A stretch of DNA of 64,000 nt. Origin: Sesamum alatum. Its lineage: Eukaryota > Streptophyta > Magnoliopsida > Lamiales > Pedaliaceae. The notes under the pieces were generated by a model that saw nothing but the letters and a program-made list of their open reading frames with translations, had not been told where the DNA came from and did no database searches. The first letter of the stretch is position 1. The number at the start of each line of letters is the position of its first letter. A program made the translations under genes and the position numbers. Shown piece after piece: positions 60,462 to 64,000 of the stretch. The DNA is taken from NCBI GenBank assembly GCA_034509735.1, contig JACGWO010000006.1, positions 3,363,001-3,427,000 on the forward strand. Direction: 5' to 3'.

Positions 60462-61729
60462 ATGATGAGCCATTCTTCTTCATCTACTACAACTTCTTCT
60501 GTTCATGGCTTCCTCAACTTCCTCGCACGGGAGCTCGACAATCTTGATCACCTCTTCCTCTCTCACAACTTCATGTCCGCCACATTCCTCCGACACGTCC
60601 TCTCCTCCCTCCGCTCCTTCCTTTCCCACCTAACCCTTTTGGTCCAGAACCTAAATCTGCCCGTCGGAGAAAAATGGCTCGACGAATACATGGATGAGAC
60701 CTCCAGGCTCTGGGAAGCTTCTCTCTTGCTCAAATCAGGTGTTTCTGCCATGGAAAAATACTCCTCCTCTGCTGCCAATATACCATCTTTGCTCGACGAT
60801 CATCGTGTTTTAAACGCACAACTTTCCCGCCAGGTTAGTATCCACACCCCGGGATCCTCCTGCTCCATGTATGCAGGAAGGATCGTTCAGGGGTAAAATT
60901 ATAATTTTACAATGCTTTACAAGACTGTCAGTTGTACTTTCCCGTCAGGTAATTAGTATCAACACCTCAGGATTCTCCTGCTCCATGTTCTAATCCCAAT
61001 GCAGGAAGGATTGTTTATTGGGTAAAATTATAATTTTACAATGTTTTATAGGCACACGATTGTCTGTTGTACTTGGATAGCGAACTAGACAAGCGTCTTA
61101 TGTTTGATTTTGTTTAATGTTTTCTGATAAACGTAGATAAAATTGGCTGACAGGTTATCCGAGCGATCAACGGGTGCCAGAGGGAAATGACAGCGCTGCA
61201 AGAGGAAAACAAGAGCACAGCAGAAGCAAAACTGCAGACACTATCTCTGAGGTTTAAGGAAACAATCTTAGCAGAATCAAAGTTCAACAAATACAATGGA
61301 TTCCGAGGAGTCCTACATGCAATGAGGAATGTAAACACATTGCTCTTACTGATCCTACTCAGTGGCCTAGTGTACTACCGGCCGGAAACGAGCTTTTACC
61401 AATCGACCCACGAAGGGAGCTCCACGACGTTCATGGTATCAACCGGTAAATTGCATCAGAGAGTAGCAAACGCGATGGGCCGGCTGGAACTACAGCCCGG
61501 CATTCTTCTGCATGAGCTGCAGAAGGCTAAATTTGCAATGGATGAGGTGAGAATGGAGATGGAGTCTAGGGTTCTTGATTATGAGGTGGATGAGAAAGTT
61601 GGGGAGTTGAGGAGTTGCTTAGGAGTTTTGCAGTGTGGGGTGGAGGAGATAGATGGGCAGATTGATGATTTGTTGGATGAAATAGTTGAAGGCAGGAAGA
61701 AGCTTTTGGACATGTGCTCACATAGGTAG
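60462..61729 (+). CDS. BYPASS1-like (BPS1-type) protein
   Basis: Exons 60462-60833 and 61154-61729 join in phase (CAG then GTT) to give 315 residues. The N-terminus is Ser/Thr-rich, followed by helical segments ([36 protein letters not shown]) and [24 protein letters not shown], which resembles the D/E-KW-DEYLD-S-KLLD block of the BPS1/DUF793-like plant family. A hydrophobic segment ([15 protein letters not shown], about residue 180) and C-terminal coiled-coil-like helices follow. BPS1 proteins limit a root-derived mobile growth-arrest signal; whether this member does so is unknown. Start choice: the TATA box at 60364 would be downstream of the 60315 ATG. Family assignment is by pattern only. 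Confidence 0.7.
60820..61070 (+). repeat. Tandem duplication spanning the exon 1 donor of the BYPASS1-like gene
   Basis: ACTTTCCCGCCAG|GTTAGTATC at 60821 recurs as ACTTTCCCGTCAG|GTAATTAGTATC at 60936. Each is followed by CTCCTGCTCCATGT, GCAGGAAGGAT and GGGTAAAATTATAATTTTAC. The second copy includes a donor-like GT. Confidence 0.85.
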
Positions 61730-61815
61730 AAAGAAAGAGATGGGAAGTGGATTGTAAGAAATCAGATCATGGGAATTTAGGTTTGATTATGATTGTTTAA
61801 GTTGTGGTTGTTATG

Positions 61816-62124
61816 TTGGGAAAATTGCATTTTTTGTTTCTATATATTAGGGTCTTTTTCAATTTATTTTTATCTGGTACGATTTTTTCACATTGCATCC
61901 CATAAGTTGAAACTTTTCTCAATTTTAGATCTCACCTGCATGTACGAAAACGCACGTGGGACTGTTAACGATTCCTTTGAATATTGGTCGAAATATGCAC
62001 GTGAGGACTGCAATTGAAAAAAATTTCAACTTATGGGATGCAATGTTAGAAAATCGTAACAAATGAGACAAAATTGAAAAAGGACCTAACTACATATGGG
62101 ACCAAAAATGCGATTTCCCTTGTT
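61816..62124. repeat. Fold-back element downstream of the BYPASS1-like gene
   Basis: GGGAAAATTGCATTTTTTG at the left faces CCAAAAATGCGATTTCCC at the right. The inner arms TTGCATCCCATAAGTTGAAA and TTTCAACTTATGGGATGCAA are perfectly inverted. It is non-coding. Confidence 0.8.
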
Positions 62125-62147
62125 CTGTTCTTTTGCCTTTTATTTTA

Positions 62148-62402
62148 AGGGATAATTACACTGACACTATATCAGATTTAGGTATATTGATATATAAAAA
62201 AAACTCTTTAATCTTGAAAATTCATGTGTATCCTTGTATTCACGTGTTATATTACAAATTTCTCCATGAGAACCCGAATAATCAAAGGGAATATGTATTG
62301 TAGGACAAAATTATGAGGGTGTTAATGTAATTTCATTCGATCAAAAAGTTTTTTTTATTTTTTAATATATGAGGATATCAAAAAGTGTGCATGTAATCCA
62401 TT
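62148..62402. repeat. Family-A-like fold-back remnant
   Basis: It starts AAGGGATAATTACACTGACACT, like the family-A copy at 37272. The right end (GTGCATGTAATCCA) has diverged. Confidence 0.45.
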
Positions 62403-64000
62403 TTGTTTTTTATTAATCTCATCAAAGCTTTTTTGCATTTTTATCTCTTAGAAGCTTTGAGGAGAAGTATTCTTGAGATTGCACATGAGAGAAAATCTTG
62501 AAGGAAAAGAATGTGATTCTTGCTTTCAAGAACAAAAGTATCATTTCTAAATTAAGGGAAGAAACAAGGAGAATATATGTCATCAACACAGTGATGATAT
62601 CTTCAACAGAAAACAAAAATTTCCTGCACAAAAAGGAATAGATTCTTCTACTGATCATATCTCACCTTATGAACAATCTCATCTTCTTGTTTTCTCACAA
62701 GATGAAGAAAATCCACAAAGAGTGTGTAAAATTACTATTTTACCCCTACAAACATATAGCCATCGTGGGTTGTCCTTGTATGAATCATGCTACGTCAGTA
62801 CAGCATAAATCCTGTTACTGGTGAGAAAAACGAAAATCAGAAAAAGACAAGGTTATGCCTTTAGGACATAATAGGAGAAACATTCAACATAACATTTTTG
62901 GGGGGATAACTTTTGTAATGATGCTTACTCCTTCACAAATTCAAAGATGCTTCTACTGTCAAAAGATGTGATCACACTGAAATAAAGTGAGAAAAGGGGA
63001 ATTATGCTTCCTGTTTTTCATGACAATCTCATTCTACAATGGAAAAAAAATGACAGCTTGTTCTTAGTACAATGGTAAAACAATTAGATATCTTTGGTTT
63101 GATTTTGTGTCAGCCTTCATCAGGACAATCCTTTCTTTCCTCAAACCCACCAAATTATGTTGTTTGATTAACACTAACTACCTAACAAATGATGGGATTC
63201 ATAAAGTCTTCCTCATATTTGCCAGCCATATTTGAAAAACTGTAAAGAGTCAACTAATTATGAAAAGATCGAAAGATTCGATTTATAGCATGAATAGTTG
63301 GGAGGTTTAGGAAAGGCAGCAACGATGTTGTAATGAAAATTCATAACGCACTAAAGAGGAAAATGGAAAAGGACAGACAGTTTACGTTGTCTGCACCGAC
63401 CCCATAGCTTGGACAACATATGATCGAGTAAGAAGTGTTCCGTTAGGAAGAGGAAGTCTTGAAGCTTACGTGATTCTTCAGTTGCTCGTCTCCGTTCAAT
63501 GTGGGATGGATCTCTATGTTTATAACAAGTGATAAAATAGAAGTTCAGTTTATGGGTTGAATTAGAGTGTTTTATGCACTGTAAATTTAGTTCTTGCACT
63601 GGTAAAAAAATGGTGGATGTGAAGCAGCTAAAATAGAGCATGGGAAGGCCATTACAAGACTTGACAAAAATACTGTGTAAGAAGATATTAAGATGTTGAT
63701 ATCTAAATTTAGGTCTTCTTTACTTGTAAGGACTAGAAGTGTGTTGACTTCCAAATGGGCCAGCCCGGTATTAATGAGAAAAGCCCGACACTTTTGATGA
63801 TTATGGTGTGATATGAATCAACATTCTCACTTATGAATTATGTAATTCTTATGGCCCATTACCTCATGACTAATTTTTTGTTCCCAATTATATCCTCACT
63901 TTTGGTAAATTATTTTCAATTTCGCCCTTACTCTTGCAATTTATTTCCCCACCTACCCACTGCATGATTTGACCTTTCATCAGGTATGGTTTTGAAAAAA
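62403..64000. other. Intergenic, no gene recognised
   Basis: Short ORFs on both strands (for example 63641-63351, minus) show no recognisable domain or splice pattern. No RNA gene seen. Confidence 0.4.

Noticed and set aside
63351..63641. 96-residue minus-strand ORF near the right edge
   Set aside because: No domain, no splice pattern and no leader. Could be a chance frame.
1016..64000. CRISPR arrays, bacterial operons or phage genes
   Set aside because: None present. All spaced repeats here are transposon-derived or simple sequence, and the gene structures are eukaryotic.

Overview
The window is nuclear DNA from a eudicot plant. It is AT-rich, its genes have GT-AG introns, and it holds a plant elongator tRNA-Met with an intron, plant-type CACTA and Tat-lineage Ty3/gypsy elements, a MORN-repeat PIP5K and a SPARK-domain receptor kinase. 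I lean weakly towards an asterid, but the species cannot be fixed from sequence alone. It is mostly transposon and intergenic sequence, with four protein-coding host genes and one tRNA gene.

Region 1 (1016-21938) is one nested transposon complex. A CACTA (En/Spm) transposon runs from 1019 to 21935, with CACTACAAAAAA ends and a 3-bp AAA target duplication. It carries a decayed TNP2-type transposase (2044-5747) and a second, TnpA/Transposase_24-like gene (exons 17328-18930 and 21117-21187). A Tat-lineage Ty3/gypsy retrotransposon lies on the minus strand in a presumed intron of the second gene (6441-16346, 5-bp duplication CCGCT). Besides a broken gag-pol it has an antisense, intron-containing extra reading frame with a Transposase_28-like region. 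A third insertion, LTR-like (18931-21111, duplication AGCAG), splits the last exon of the TnpA-like gene. The 500-N assembly gap falls inside one LTR; comparison with the other LTR predicts that only 21 bases are missing.

Region 2 (21939-35700) is AT-rich DNA with fold-back elements, then a nine-coding-exon gene on the minus strand for a 774-residue phosphatidylinositol-4-phosphate 5-kinase with eight MORN repeats. Its 3.7-kb sixth intron holds a candidate Helitron. Upstream of its start lie three ACGTG (ABRE/G-box) motifs.

Region 3 (35700-48000) is repeat-rich. It contains a locally duplicated segment of about 1.2-1.5 kb whose two copies differ by a 305-bp Helitron, so the second copy preserves the exact empty site. 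It also holds a tandem 154-bp repeat and a tRNA-Met gene.

Region 4 (48000-64000) holds three host genes: a DnaJ C-terminal-domain protein without a J domain (minus), an intronless SPARK-type receptor-like kinase (plus) and a BYPASS1-like two-exon gene (plus). A roughly 130-bp piece of plastid-type 23S rRNA gene (56063-56195) marks an organelle-to-nucleus transfer. At least two families of small inverted-repeat elements recur across 22-62 kb.

The host genes show no operon-like or pathway relationship to each other. The most unusual structure is the three-level nest with its datable layers and the spliced antisense gene inside the retrotransposon. I see no clear evidence for a wholly undescribed system.
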